A stretch of 64,000 nucleotides of DNA, from NCBI RefSeq assembly GCF_029623395.1, contig NZ_JAPYKK010000008.1, positions 1 through 64,000 on the forward strand, in the 5' to 3' direction. This stretch comes from Sphingomonas echinoides. GTDB lineage: Bacteria > Pseudomonadota > Alphaproteobacteria > Sphingomonadales > Sphingomonadaceae. Position 1 is the stretch's first letter. The number at the start of each line of letters is the position of its first letter. Position numbers and translations under genes: made by a program. The notes beneath the pieces are model-generated. The model was not told where the DNA came from. It saw only the letters and a list, made by a program, of their open reading frames with translations, and searched no databases. Positions 16,427-24,327 of the stretch are shown piece after piece.

Positions 16427-17761
16427 ATGGTCATGACCTTAGCCCAGCCAGACCGAGCCCCCGCCGCGCCCGCCTCGAGCGGATCGACCGCGGAACTGAG
16501 CACCGCCGCGCGCGCACGCGCGATCGTCGCGGGGTCGATGGGCAATCTGATCGAATGGTACGACTTCTACGTCTACGCCTTCACCGCGCTGTACTTTTCC
16601 GCCGAGTTCTTCCCCACCGGCGACCGTACCGCGCAGTTGCTCGGCACGTCGGGGATCTTCGCTGTCGGCTTCCTGTTGCGGCCGCTCGGCGGATGGTATT
16701 TCGGGCGGTTCGCGGACCAGCACGGGCGGCGACGCGCGATGGTGGTGTCGATCATCCTGATGGGGATCGGCTCCGCGCTGATCGCGTCGCTGCCGACCTA
16801 CGCAACGATCGGCGCGTTCGCCCCCGCGCTGCTACTGCTCGGGCGGATGATCCAGGGGTTCTCGACCGGCGGGCAATATGGCACCGCCGCGACCTATCTC
16901 AGCGAAATCGCTTTCACCGGGCGGCGCGGCTTCTTCGCCTCGTTTCAATATGTTACGCTGATCGGCGGGCAGTTGCTCGCGCTCGCGGTGATCCTGATCC
17001 TGCAGCAAGTCCTCTCTACCGAGGAAATGCGCGCGTTCGGCTGGCGTATCCCGTTCGCGATCGGCGCGGTGGCGGCGTTGACGATCCTTCTCTTCCGGCA
17101 TGTCCTGCACGAGACGACCAATACCGGTGCCAAGCATCCCGATGCCGGCACGCTGCGCGGCCTGATCCCGCATTGGCGCGCGTTCCTGACCGTGCTGGGG
17201 CTGACCGCCGGCGGATCGCTGATGTTCTACGTCTTCTCGACGTACATGCAGAAGTATCTGGTCAATACCGCGCACATGGACGCCAAGTCCGCGAATTGGG
17301 TGATGACGGCGGTGCTGATCCCGTTCGCCTTGCTGCAACCGGTGTTCGGCCTGCTGTCGGACCGGATTGGGCGGCGAACCAACATGCTGCTGTTCGGCGC
17401 ACTTGCAACGCTGGCGACGGTGCCGCTGCTGTCGCTGCTCGCCAACGTGCAGAGTGCGGGTGCCGCCTTCGCGCTCGTGCTGGCGGGCCTGGCGATCAAC
17501 AGCCTGTACACGTCGATCAGCGGTCTGTTCAAAGCCGAGCTGTTCCCGGTGCATGTCCGCGCGCTGGGCGTGAGCCTTGCGTACGGGATCGGCAACGCGC
17601 TGTTCGGTGGCTCCGCTGAATATGTTGCCTTGTCGTTCAAGGCCGCCGGCAATGAATCCGGCTTCTATTGGTACGTGACCGCAATTTGTGCGGTGGCGTT
17701 TGTCACCGCAGTGCTGATGCGTACAAACCACGACCAGGACCCGCTCGATGATGCCCGGTGA
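16427..17761 (+). CDS. MFS transporter, metabolite:H+ symporter (KgtP/ProP-like)
   Basis: A 444-residue inner-membrane protein with about twelve membrane segments. It carries the metabolite:H+ symporter hallmarks: GNLIEWYDFYVYAF near residue 38, RPLGGWYFGRFADQHGRRRAM in the first cytoplasmic loop, and LGRMIQGFSTGGQYGTAATYL in the middle. The family imports 2-oxoglutarate, citrate, proline/betaine or similar compounds with protons; the substrate here cannot be named. A second ATG two codons downstream (16433) is an alternative start. It is transcribed alone, 74 bp after flhA and without functional link to it. Confidence 0.85.
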   Translation: MVMTLAQPDRAPAAPASSGSTAELSTAARARAIVAGSMGNLIEWYDFYVYAFTALYFSAEFFPTGDRTAQLLGTSGIFAVGFLLRPLGGWYFGRFADQHGRRRAMVVSIILMGIGSALIASLPTYATIGAFAPALLLLGRMIQGFSTGGQYGTAATYLSEIAFTGRRGFFASFQYVTLIGGQLLALAVILILQQVLSTEEMRAFGWRIPFAIGAVAALTILLFRHVLHETTNTGAKHPDAGTLRGLIPHWRAFLTVLGLTAGGSLMFYVFSTYMQKYLVNTAHMDAKSANWVMTAVLIPFALLQPVFGLLSDRIGRRTNMLLFGALATLATVPLLSLLANVQSAGAAFALVLAGLAINSLYTSISGLFKAELFPVHVRALGVSLAYGIGNALFGGSAEYVALSFKAAGNESGFYWYVTAICAVAFVTAVLMRTNHDQDPLDDAR

Positions 17762-17873
17762 CCCTCTTGGCCTGTCCGCGCCTGCCCGATTTTGCGAGAC
17801 CGTCCTAATATGGTAGGTACTGGAAAATGCTTAACCAGTCGGAACCCTCGGGGGAACACAAGGTTTAACACTT

Positions 17874-18164
17874 ATGCTGCGCGATACTTGCCTAGACAGT
17901 TTGATCGACGCCTTCGAGGCGGGGTTCACGGATGCGGGCAACCGGTCGGGAACGACGATGTCGTGTCCATACGATGCGGCGGACGAGATCCGTCGACTCG
18001 CTTGGCAGGATGGGGTGTTCTATAACACCGCCGCGCGGCGTTCCGCCCCCCCTTTCCGCGAATCGATCGCGCCGATTGCGGCATATGGCGTGTTCTTACC
18101 CCCCTCCCGGACAGATCATCCTTTTGTACGAACGTCTGTTTCATTTGGGGCGCACCGCAAGTAG
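17874..18164 (+). CDS. Possible ribosome-modulation-factor-like small protein
   Basis: A 96-residue ORF. Its N-terminal half shows a pattern like the Rmf family: LIDAFEAGFTDAGNRSG, then a CPYD segment and EIRRLAWQDGVF. This resembles Rmf's GYQAG... CPY... W..GW layout. Rmf dimerises 70S ribosomes into 100S particles in stationary phase. The remaining ~40 residues are Ser/Pro/Arg-rich and match nothing I recognise, so they may be a poorly conserved tail. A modest AAGG element lies about 11 bp upstream. It sits alone in a 590-bp gap between the MFS gene and the FeeM-like gene. The similarity is judged by eye and may be misleading. Confidence 0.42.
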   Translation: MLRDTCLDSLIDAFEAGFTDAGNRSGTTMSCPYDAADEIRRLAWQDGVFYNTAARRSAPPFRESIAPIAAYGVFLPPSRTDHPFVRTSVSFGAHRK

Positions 18165-18351
18165 CCGTCGCGCGTTAACCTTACAAACGGCACGACTGAC
18201 CGAGCAGCCTGTTCAAAAGGCTGGCGTTTATTAACCCTATTCGGCAACTCCGCACTGTCCGGTAAGGCATTCCGTAAAGACAAATTTATGGAGACTGCCT
18301 TCAAGACGTGGTCGCGAGATCAGTATGTGTTGCTGAAATTGGGGGTTTGCG

Positions 18352-19161
18352 ATGGGTATGCAGCCGGGGGTGTTCGTTCCGCACGGTGGGTTCGCCTCGC
18401 CAGCTTCGCGGTCGGTCGATGGGGACACAACCCTACAACGCGCCTCGCTTTCGCCGGGCGTTTTCGGACGACCGGTGCAGATCGAGCTGGCCGACACGAG
18501 CGATCGTCGGGAAAATGCCTGTTCTCTGATCAACCGCCGCTATGCCTGGCGTGGCTATGGCAGCAATCATGCGCTTCCCGCCCATCGGGCGTGCGCAACC
18601 TTTACCGCAACGGCCGACGCCCAGGTGCTCGGGACCGTCACGCTGGTGGTGGACTCCGAGGCCGGGCTGGCCGCTGACGCAATCTTCGCCGACGAGCTTA
18701 ACCCATTCCGCGAAACGACGGGTCGCAAGATCTGCGAACTCAGCCGGCTTGCGTTCGAAACCGGCCTGCCCTCCAAGCCGCTGCTCGCCGCGCTGTTCCA
18801 TATCGTCTTCATCTACGGCTATCATCACCACCGCTGCACCGACCTGTTTATCGAGGTCAATCCGCGGCACCGGCGGTTCTACGAAGCGATGCTGGGGTTC
18901 AAGTCGATCGGCACACCCCGCACCAACACCAGCGTCGGCGCGCCGTCGCAGCTGATGTGGCTGGAGATTTCGAGCATCCGGCGGCGGATCGAAGCCGCTG
19001 CGGGCGATCTGTCGACGGGCGCCGTGGCGCGCTCGCTCTATGCCCTGTTCTTCTCGCGCGACGATGCGCTCGAGCTCGCGGACGAGCTTACGTCTGACGA
19101 AGCGATCCACCGCACGCAGTCAGGGAATGCGCTGGTGAAAGTTTTCCTGCCCGATCTTTGA
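18352..19161 (+). CDS. FeeM-like N-acyl amino acid synthase (GNAT/autoinducer-synthase fold)
   Basis: A 269-residue acyltransferase of the FeeM/PEP-CTERM-associated type. Recognisable parts are the N-terminal NRRYAWRGYG, TLVVDSEAGLAADAIF, the ICELSRLAFE strand typical of this group, and VNPRHRRFYEAMLGF near residue 184. FeeM moves a long-chain acyl group from acyl carrier protein to an amino acid. Related genes accompany exosortase/PEP-CTERM systems, and a PEPxxWA-CTERM protein is encoded convergently just downstream. The ATG at 18352 follows a G-rich Shine-Dalgarno. The product, an acyl amino acid signal, surfactant or surface modification, is unknown. Confidence 0.78.
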   Translation: MGMQPGVFVPHGGFASPASRSVDGDTTLQRASLSPGVFGRPVQIELADTSDRRENACSLINRRYAWRGYGSNHALPAHRACATFTATADAQVLGTVTLVVDSEAGLAADAIFADELNPFRETTGRKICELSRLAFETGLPSKPLLAALFHIVFIYGYHHHRCTDLFIEVNPRHRRFYEAMLGFKSIGTPRTNTSVGAPSQLMWLEISSIRRRIEAAAGDLSTGAVARSLYALFFSRDDALELADELTSDEAIHRTQSGNALVKVFLPDL

Positions 19162-19170
19162 CGGACAAAA

Positions 19171-19200
19171 AAATGCCGCCGGTTTTCACCGGCGGCATTT
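19171..19200 (-). terminator. Strong hairpin terminator for the PEP-CTERM gene
   Basis: A 12-bp stem (AAATGCCGCCGG / CCGGCGGCATTT) with a short A/T-rich loop. Read on the minus strand it is followed by a run of seven or more T, the classic intrinsic terminator for the gene ending at 19216. In the plus direction the T run is short, so it may act weakly for the FeeM-like gene too. Confidence 0.85.
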
Positions 19201-19215
19201 CCTGACTTACCGCGA

Positions 19216-19800
19216 TTAAGCGAAAGCGACGGTCGAGCTGCGACGACGATAGCGCAGGCCTGCACCCATCATGCCGAAGCCGGCGAGCATCATCATCCAC
19301 GTTGCGGTTTCCGGAACAGCGCCTGCAGTCGGCGTGAACGACAGGCTGCCGCCGATCGATGCGCCGCCGAACGAGAAGCCGTTCACGGTCAGCGTGTTGA
19401 GCTGGCCAGCCGTGATCGGAACGAGCTCGAGCGAAGCGAACTCAAAACGACCGTTCGGTGCGATTTGAGCAGCCTGACCGTTGAAGAACACCGACGTGAA
19501 GTTGGCGTCGGTGAGCGCCGACAGCATGCCCGATGCGATCGAGGTTACCGAACCGCTGCCCAGACCGTCGGTCGGCAGGGTGAACGTGAAGATTTCCGAG
19601 AAATTGCCCTGGGCAATGTTCCGAACGCCGAACGAGCCGTTGAACGTGCCAGCGCCGCCTGCAGCGGCGGTGAAGAAGCCGTTGTTCGCAGCGTTCTGTG
19701 CAGTTGCGTTGACGGGGAAAACAGCAGCCGAAGCGGGCGCAACGCCTGCAACAGCTGCGATGGCGACGGCAGCAGCGGCGGAAAGAAGCTTGGTACGCAT
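19216..19800 (-). CDS. PEPxxWA-CTERM sorting-domain protein (FxDxF-type)
   Basis: A 194-residue exported protein. A signal peptide (about 1-25, ending PASAA) precedes a low-complexity, Ala/Gly/Phe/Asn-rich body, and the C terminus is a sorting tail: VPETATWMMMLAGFGMMGAG followed by the basic RYRRRSS. This is the sphingomonad variant of the PEP-CTERM signal recognised by an exosortase-like enzyme, which anchors or releases proteins at the cell surface. The central FSEIFTFTLPTDGLGSG stretch fits the FxDxF subgroup. The long A/T-rich region upstream probably holds its promoter. No exosortase lies in the window. Confidence 0.85.
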   Translation of the reverse strand: MRTKLLSAAAAVAIAAVAGVAPASAAVFPVNATAQNAANNGFFTAAAGGAGTFNGSFGVRNIAQGNFSEIFTFTLPTDGLGSGSVTSIASGMLSALTDANFTSVFFNGQAAQIAPNGRFEFASLELVPITAGQLNTLTVNGFSFGGASIGGSLSFTPTAGAVPETATWMMMLAGFGMMGAGLRYRRRSSTVAFA

Positions 19801-19987
19801 TTACAACACTCCATTAATTGACGAAACCTTACTAGCAAGCTCCGTGCCAACCCACGTTTTGTGGGAAACGCCGCTAAACCGTTCGCTAGATGTGTAAAAT
19901 CCACTGACAGTGGGGTTTGTTAACCAATTTACAGCGATTAACGTGGCACGCTCGACCCGCGTTTTTGATCCATCCCCAAGCAAATTT

Positions 19988-22312
19988 TTATCGCTGCCTG
20001 CTCGAAGAGAACGGGCGGTCCGTGGGCGTGCTCGCCCATGCCATGTTCGGCGATGCCTGCATGCGGAAGCGCAATGCGCCGCCTGCAAGGATCTGGTCAT
20101 GCCGAAGATACGCCTTCGTGACGGGTCTGCCGTTCAGCGTCACACTGCCGACATAGGGGTGCGTCGGATCAAGTCCGTCCGCGACAATCGTCAACCGCTT
20201 GCCATTGGGCAGCGCCAGCACCGCCCGATCGACGAACGGACGACCGATGACATATTCGAGGCTGCCCGGCGTCACAGGATAGAAGCCGAGCGCCGTGAAG
20301 ACGAGCCATGCCGACATCTGCCCTAAGTCATCGTTCCCTGCCAACCCATCCGCTGTCGGATGGTACTGGCTGGCAACGATTTGCTGTAGCCGCGCTTGGG
20401 TCCGCCACGGCGCACCTGCGTAGCTGTAAAGATAGGCGACATGATGGCTCGGTTCGTTGCCGTGGATGTACTGGCCGATCAGGCCCGCGATATCCTCGGC
20501 GTGGCTGTAGTCGAGTTTCGAATTGTCGTAATCGAACATCGCATCGAGCTTGGCGACGGTCGGCCGGTCGCCCCCCAGCGCGGTGACCAGCGCGGCCTGG
20601 TCCTGGGGTACGAACCAGCTGTATTGCCAGGCGTTGCCCTCGGTATAATCCGACCCGTAGTTGATCGCGGTCGGGTCGAACGGCACGCGAAACGCGCCGT
20701 CGCTCTTGCGCGCACGGACGAAACCCGTCTTGGGATCGAAGCTGTTGCGCCAATAGCCTGCGCGTTTGGCGAAGGTTGCCGCAAGGTCCTTGCGCCCCAT
20801 CGCGGCGGCCATCCGGGATATGGTCCAGTCGTCATAGGCATATTCGACTGTCTTGGAGGCCGCTTCGGGCTCCCGGTCGATCGGGACGAAGCCGAGCTTC
20901 ATATAGTCGTTCAGGCCACCGTACGGACCGTAGGTCGCGCTCGCGACCATCGCATCGAGCGCGGCGTTGGCATCGAACCCGCGAATCCCCTTCAGATAAG
21001 CATCGGCGATGACCGGCACCGCGTGATAGCCGATCATCGTCCACGTCTCGCGACCCTGGAACTGCCAGACCGGAAGGATACCGTCAGGACTGTGCACCCG
21101 GCTGTCGATCAGCGACTGGACGATTTCGCGCGTCGTCTCCGCCGGCTGGACCAGGGTGAGCAACGGATGTTCGGCGCGGAACGTATCCCAGAGCGAGAAG
21201 GTCGAGCGGAACGTGTAGCCCTTTGCCTGGTGGACCCGATTATCCGGCCCGCGATAGCGTCCGTCCGAATCCCCCGCGACCGATGGCGCGAGCAAGCTGT
21301 GATATAGCGCAGTCGCGACGTTGCGTTGCATCGGCGCGGGTGCCTGCAGCGTCAGCACATCCAGCGCCGTGTGCCATGCCGCCACCGTCTTCGCGCGGAC
21401 CGCGTCGAACGAGGTCGGCTCACTCGCAAGGTTGGCGATCGCCCCCGCCTCGTCGACCGACGAAATCGCCACCCGTACTTCGAGCGGCTGCGTCAATTGT
21501 CCGAAATCGAGCCGCGCGACCAGCGCCCGCCCGGATCGCTCCGCAACGGCATCGCTTCCGCGCCCCGGCCCCTGAAAGCCCTTGTACGGGACGTCGCGCT
21601 CGGTGCTGACGAAGGCATGGTCGGTCAGCGGTGCCGAGAAGCGCATCGCGAAGAACAGCTGCCGGTCGGGGGCCCACCCCCGCGTCTGCCGCGCGCCGAC
21701 GATGGTGCCGTCGGGCAGCAGCCGGAGCGAGGACCACAGGATCTTGCCCGGATAGGTATAGAGTGAGCTGCGCAGATCGAGCACGAGATGCGCCGCCTTA
21801 CCCGTCGGGAAGGTATAGCGATGCACGCCGACACGCGTACCCGCGGTCATTTCCGCGCGGACGCCCGCATCACGCAGCGTCACCGCATAATAGCCGGGCA
21901 CTGCGATCTCGCTGCCGTGATCGAACCGCGAGCGATAGCCCGAGCCGGGTTGCGCCGCGTCGCCGGGTTCTAGCGACACCGTATTCCCGGCCACCGGCAT
22001 CACGAGGAAATCGCCGAGGTCGGAATGCCCGGCACCCGAGAAATGCGTGTGCGAGAAGCCCTGGATCGTCGGATCGCTATACCGATAGCCCGCCGCCCAT
22101 TTGTAACTGTCCCGCACGAGATGCCCGGTGTCGGTGTCCGGGCTGAGCTGAACCATGCCGAACGGCGCGACCGCGCCCGGAAACGTATGCCCTTCCCCCC
22201 CGGTGCCGATCATCGGATCGACCTGATCGTACGTCGATTGGGCCGTGAGCGGCGTGGCAATGGCGATCGCCGACGATAGCGAAAGGGCGATGAGGCTGCG
22301 GGAAAGGGTCAT
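19988..22312 (-). CDS. GH92 family alpha-1,2-mannosidase, exported
   Basis: A calcium-dependent exo-alpha-mannosidase of glycoside hydrolase family 92. The 774 residues have a signal peptide (about 1-24), the N-terminal beta-sandwich starting YDQVDPMIGTGGEGHTFPGA, and the catalytic (alpha/alpha)6 barrel. Family catalytic residues can be placed: the acid at Glu558 in YTEGNAWQYSW, and the base region Asp661/Asp662 in GNDDLGQMSAW. The GFSHTHFSGAG motif near residue 85 is also typical. It would trim mannose from N-glycans or mannans in the periplasm. It stands alone without TonB-dependent receptor or other glycan genes, which is unusual for glycan-utilisation loci. Confidence 0.93.
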   Translation of the reverse strand: MTLSRSLIALSLSSAIAIATPLTAQSTYDQVDPMIGTGGEGHTFPGAVAPFGMVQLSPDTDTGHLVRDSYKWAAGYRYSDPTIQGFSHTHFSGAGHSDLGDFLVMPVAGNTVSLEPGDAAQPGSGYRSRFDHGSEIAVPGYYAVTLRDAGVRAEMTAGTRVGVHRYTFPTGKAAHLVLDLRSSLYTYPGKILWSSLRLLPDGTIVGARQTRGWAPDRQLFFAMRFSAPLTDHAFVSTERDVPYKGFQGPGRGSDAVAERSGRALVARLDFGQLTQPLEVRVAISSVDEAGAIANLASEPTSFDAVRAKTVAAWHTALDVLTLQAPAPMQRNVATALYHSLLAPSVAGDSDGRYRGPDNRVHQAKGYTFRSTFSLWDTFRAEHPLLTLVQPAETTREIVQSLIDSRVHSPDGILPVWQFQGRETWTMIGYHAVPVIADAYLKGIRGFDANAALDAMVASATYGPYGGLNDYMKLGFVPIDREPEAASKTVEYAYDDWTISRMAAAMGRKDLAATFAKRAGYWRNSFDPKTGFVRARKSDGAFRVPFDPTAINYGSDYTEGNAWQYSWFVPQDQAALVTALGGDRPTVAKLDAMFDYDNSKLDYSHAEDIAGLIGQYIHGNEPSHHVAYLYSYAGAPWRTQARLQQIVASQYHPTADGLAGNDDLGQMSAWLVFTALGFYPVTPGSLEYVIGRPFVDRAVLALPNGKRLTIVADGLDPTHPYVGSVTLNGRPVTKAYLRHDQILAGGALRFRMQASPNMAWASTPTDRPFSSSRQR

Positions 22313-22397
22313 GGCACGAAGTAGAGCAAACCCTTGCGTCCGTGAAAAGGGCGGTTGGCGGTTGCGGCGTCACCCCGCTACCGCTTAAGCCGTTCGC

Positions 22398-22982
22398 ATG
22401 TCCGATGATTCCACCGCCTGGCCACTGGAAAGCCGATCGGGATTGCCCGGCACGATCGCCTATCTGCGCGACACGTATCCGGCGCCGACGTGGCGGGCGC
22501 ACCGCAATTTCGGCGAACTGGCCGCGTTTTGGCTGCAGGTCCACGCCAGTTTGCGCGATCAGGGCAACCAATTGCAGCAGATTACGCAGGCTTTCCGCGA
22601 AGGCACGCTCGAGGCGAACGCGTTCCAGCAAGCGTTCGTGCCACGGTTCAACCAGTTCCTGCAGCATCTGGAGGGGCATCACCAGATCGAGGACTCCGCC
22701 TATTTCCCCAAGTTCCGCGCGCTCGATCCCCGGATGCAGCACGGCTTCGACTTGCTAGAAAGCGATCACCACCTGATCCACGGCGCAGTGCTGACATCCC
22801 TCGACGCCGCCCGCCAGCTCGTGACCGCGCTACCGCGCGGGGGGAGTGCCGTGGAAGCTGCCCGCGAGGGCTATTCCGACGCGACCGAGCGGTTGATCCA
22901 ATTGCTGGCGCGGCATCTGGCGGACGAGGAGGATCTCGTGATCCCCGCGCTCCTCCAACATGGCGAACGCAGCGTCGGGTGA
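22398..22982 (+). CDS. Hemerythrin HHE-domain protein
   Basis: A 194-residue cytoplasmic four-helix protein with the His/Glu spacing of hemerythrin-like domains: HRNFGE near residue 35, HLEGHHQIEDSAYFP near 90, LESDHHLIHGAV near 120 and LARHLADEEDLVIP near 170. The family binds a di-iron centre and is used for O2, NO or iron-stress handling. It stands alone, divergent from the mannosidase and convergent with dctD. With the H-NOX gene in the same window an NO role is tempting but not shown. Confidence 0.85.
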   Translation: MSDDSTAWPLESRSGLPGTIAYLRDTYPAPTWRAHRNFGELAAFWLQVHASLRDQGNQLQQITQAFREGTLEANAFQQAFVPRFNQFLQHLEGHHQIEDSAYFPKFRALDPRMQHGFDLLESDHHLIHGAVLTSLDAARQLVTALPRGGSAVEAAREGYSDATERLIQLLARHLADEEDLVIPALLQHGERSVG

Positions 22983-23010
22983 CGCCGACGTTGGACCACA
23001 CGGCCCGCCA

Positions 23011-24327
23011 CTACCCGCTGCGCTTCAACGGTCCCAACGCGATTCCGAGCCGTTTGACGCGGTAATAGAAGGTTTTGCGCGGAATCCCGAGATGCTCGAT
23101 CGCCACGCCGACTTCCCCGCCCGCCGCGCCCATCGCGGCGATGATCGCGGCGCGCTCGAACGCATCGAGCCGCTCGGGCAGGCTCGCCGGCTGCGATTCG
23201 GTGGTGTCCGCGGTCGCGTCGAGCCCAAGGACGAACCGCTCGGCAAAATGCGCGAGTTCGCGGACGTTGCCGGGCCAGTCGTGCGTGGCGAGATGATGTT
23301 GCGCCGCCGCGGTCATCGCGGGCACCGGTCCTTCGATGCGCTGCGCCGCTTCGGCGACGAAATGCGCGAACAACGGCACCACGTCCTCGCGCCGTTCGCG
23401 CAAGGGCGGCATCCGCAATCGCACCGCCGCGATCCGGTATAACAAGGCGGGCGCAATCGCATCCTCCGCGCGCGCGCCGGGTTCGGCGGCGGTCGCGATG
23501 ACGCGCAGATCGATCGGAACCGCATCGCGCACGCCGGGCGTGACCAGCGCGCGCGCCTCGACCAGCGCGGTCAGCCGTGCCTGAAGCGCACGCGATGCCT
23601 GGTCGAGATCATCAAGCAGGACGGTGCCGCGGCTCGCTGCGACCACGCTCCCGCTGCCGACCCGGGCGAACAGGTCGCTGTCGAGCAACGCGTCCGGATA
23701 CGCACCACAGGCGACGCCGAGCAAGCGATGCCGTCGCCGCTTGCCCGCCGCATGGATGCGCCGCGCGAGCAGCGCCTTGCCGGTCCCGGTCTCGCCCTCG
23801 ATCAGCAAGTCGATGTCCGCGTCGGCCAACACCGGGATCATCGACCGCAGTCGCTCGATCGCGGGGGAGTAACCGATCAGGCCGTTGCTGGCATCGTCCT
23901 CCGGCGCGCCCGTCGCCTGCGCCGCGGCGCGGAGACGCCGGTTGTCCAGCTCGAGCATCCGCGCGGTCGCCGCGCGTGTGACCGCGGCCAGCAATACGTC
24001 GGGATCGAACGGCTTGGTCAGGAAATCCCACGCGCCCGCCTTCAGCGCGGAAACCGCCATCTCGACATCGCCGTGCCCCGTGATCAGGATGACGGGCAGG
24101 CTCGGATCGCGCGCGCGCAACTGCTCGAACACTTCGGTTCCCGAGAGATGCGGCAAGCGCACGTCGGTGACGACGACGCCCGGAAAATCGGCCTGGATCG
24201 CGGCCAGCGCCGGGGTCGCCGCCGGATAGGCATCGACCGTGAACCCGGCGAGCGACAGCAACTGCGTCGTCGAGACGCGCAGGTCCTCGTCATCCTCGAT
24301 CAGCGCGACGCGCAAACCTGCGGTCAT
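23011..24327 (-). CDS. dctD: DctD-type response regulator lacking the GAFTGA loop
   Basis: Response regulator partner of the DctB kinase. The 438 residues have an intact receiver (acidic cluster EDDED at 11-15, phospho-acceptor Asp55 in VVVTDVRLP, Lys105), an AAA+ domain with Walker A GETGTGK (178-184), and a Fis-type helix-turn-helix (about 403-425). After SDLF (residue 217) the sequence jumps through ARVGSGSVVAASRGT to VLLDDLD. About 15 residues including GAFTGA, the sigma54-contact loop, are missing. Arginine-finger region and WPGNVREL remain. It overlaps dctB by 4 bp. It may regulate without sigma54, for example as a repressor or a sigma70-type activator; that is inference. Confidence 0.85.
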   Translation of the reverse strand: MTAGLRVALIEDDEDLRVSTTQLLSLAGFTVDAYPAATPALAAIQADFPGVVVTDVRLPHLSGTEVFEQLRARDPSLPVILITGHGDVEMAVSALKAGAWDFLTKPFDPDVLLAAVTRAATARMLELDNRRLRAAAQATGAPEDDASNGLIGYSPAIERLRSMIPVLADADIDLLIEGETGTGKALLARRIHAAGKRRRHRLLGVACGAYPDALLDSDLFARVGSGSVVAASRGTVLLDDLDQASRALQARLTALVEARALVTPGVRDAVPIDLRVIATAAEPGARAEDAIAPALLYRIAAVRLRMPPLRERREDVVPLFAHFVAEAAQRIEGPVPAMTAAAQHHLATHDWPGNVRELAHFAERFVLGLDATADTTESQPASLPERLDAFERAAIIAAMGAAGGEVGVAIEHLGIPRKTFYYRVKRLGIALGPLKRSG

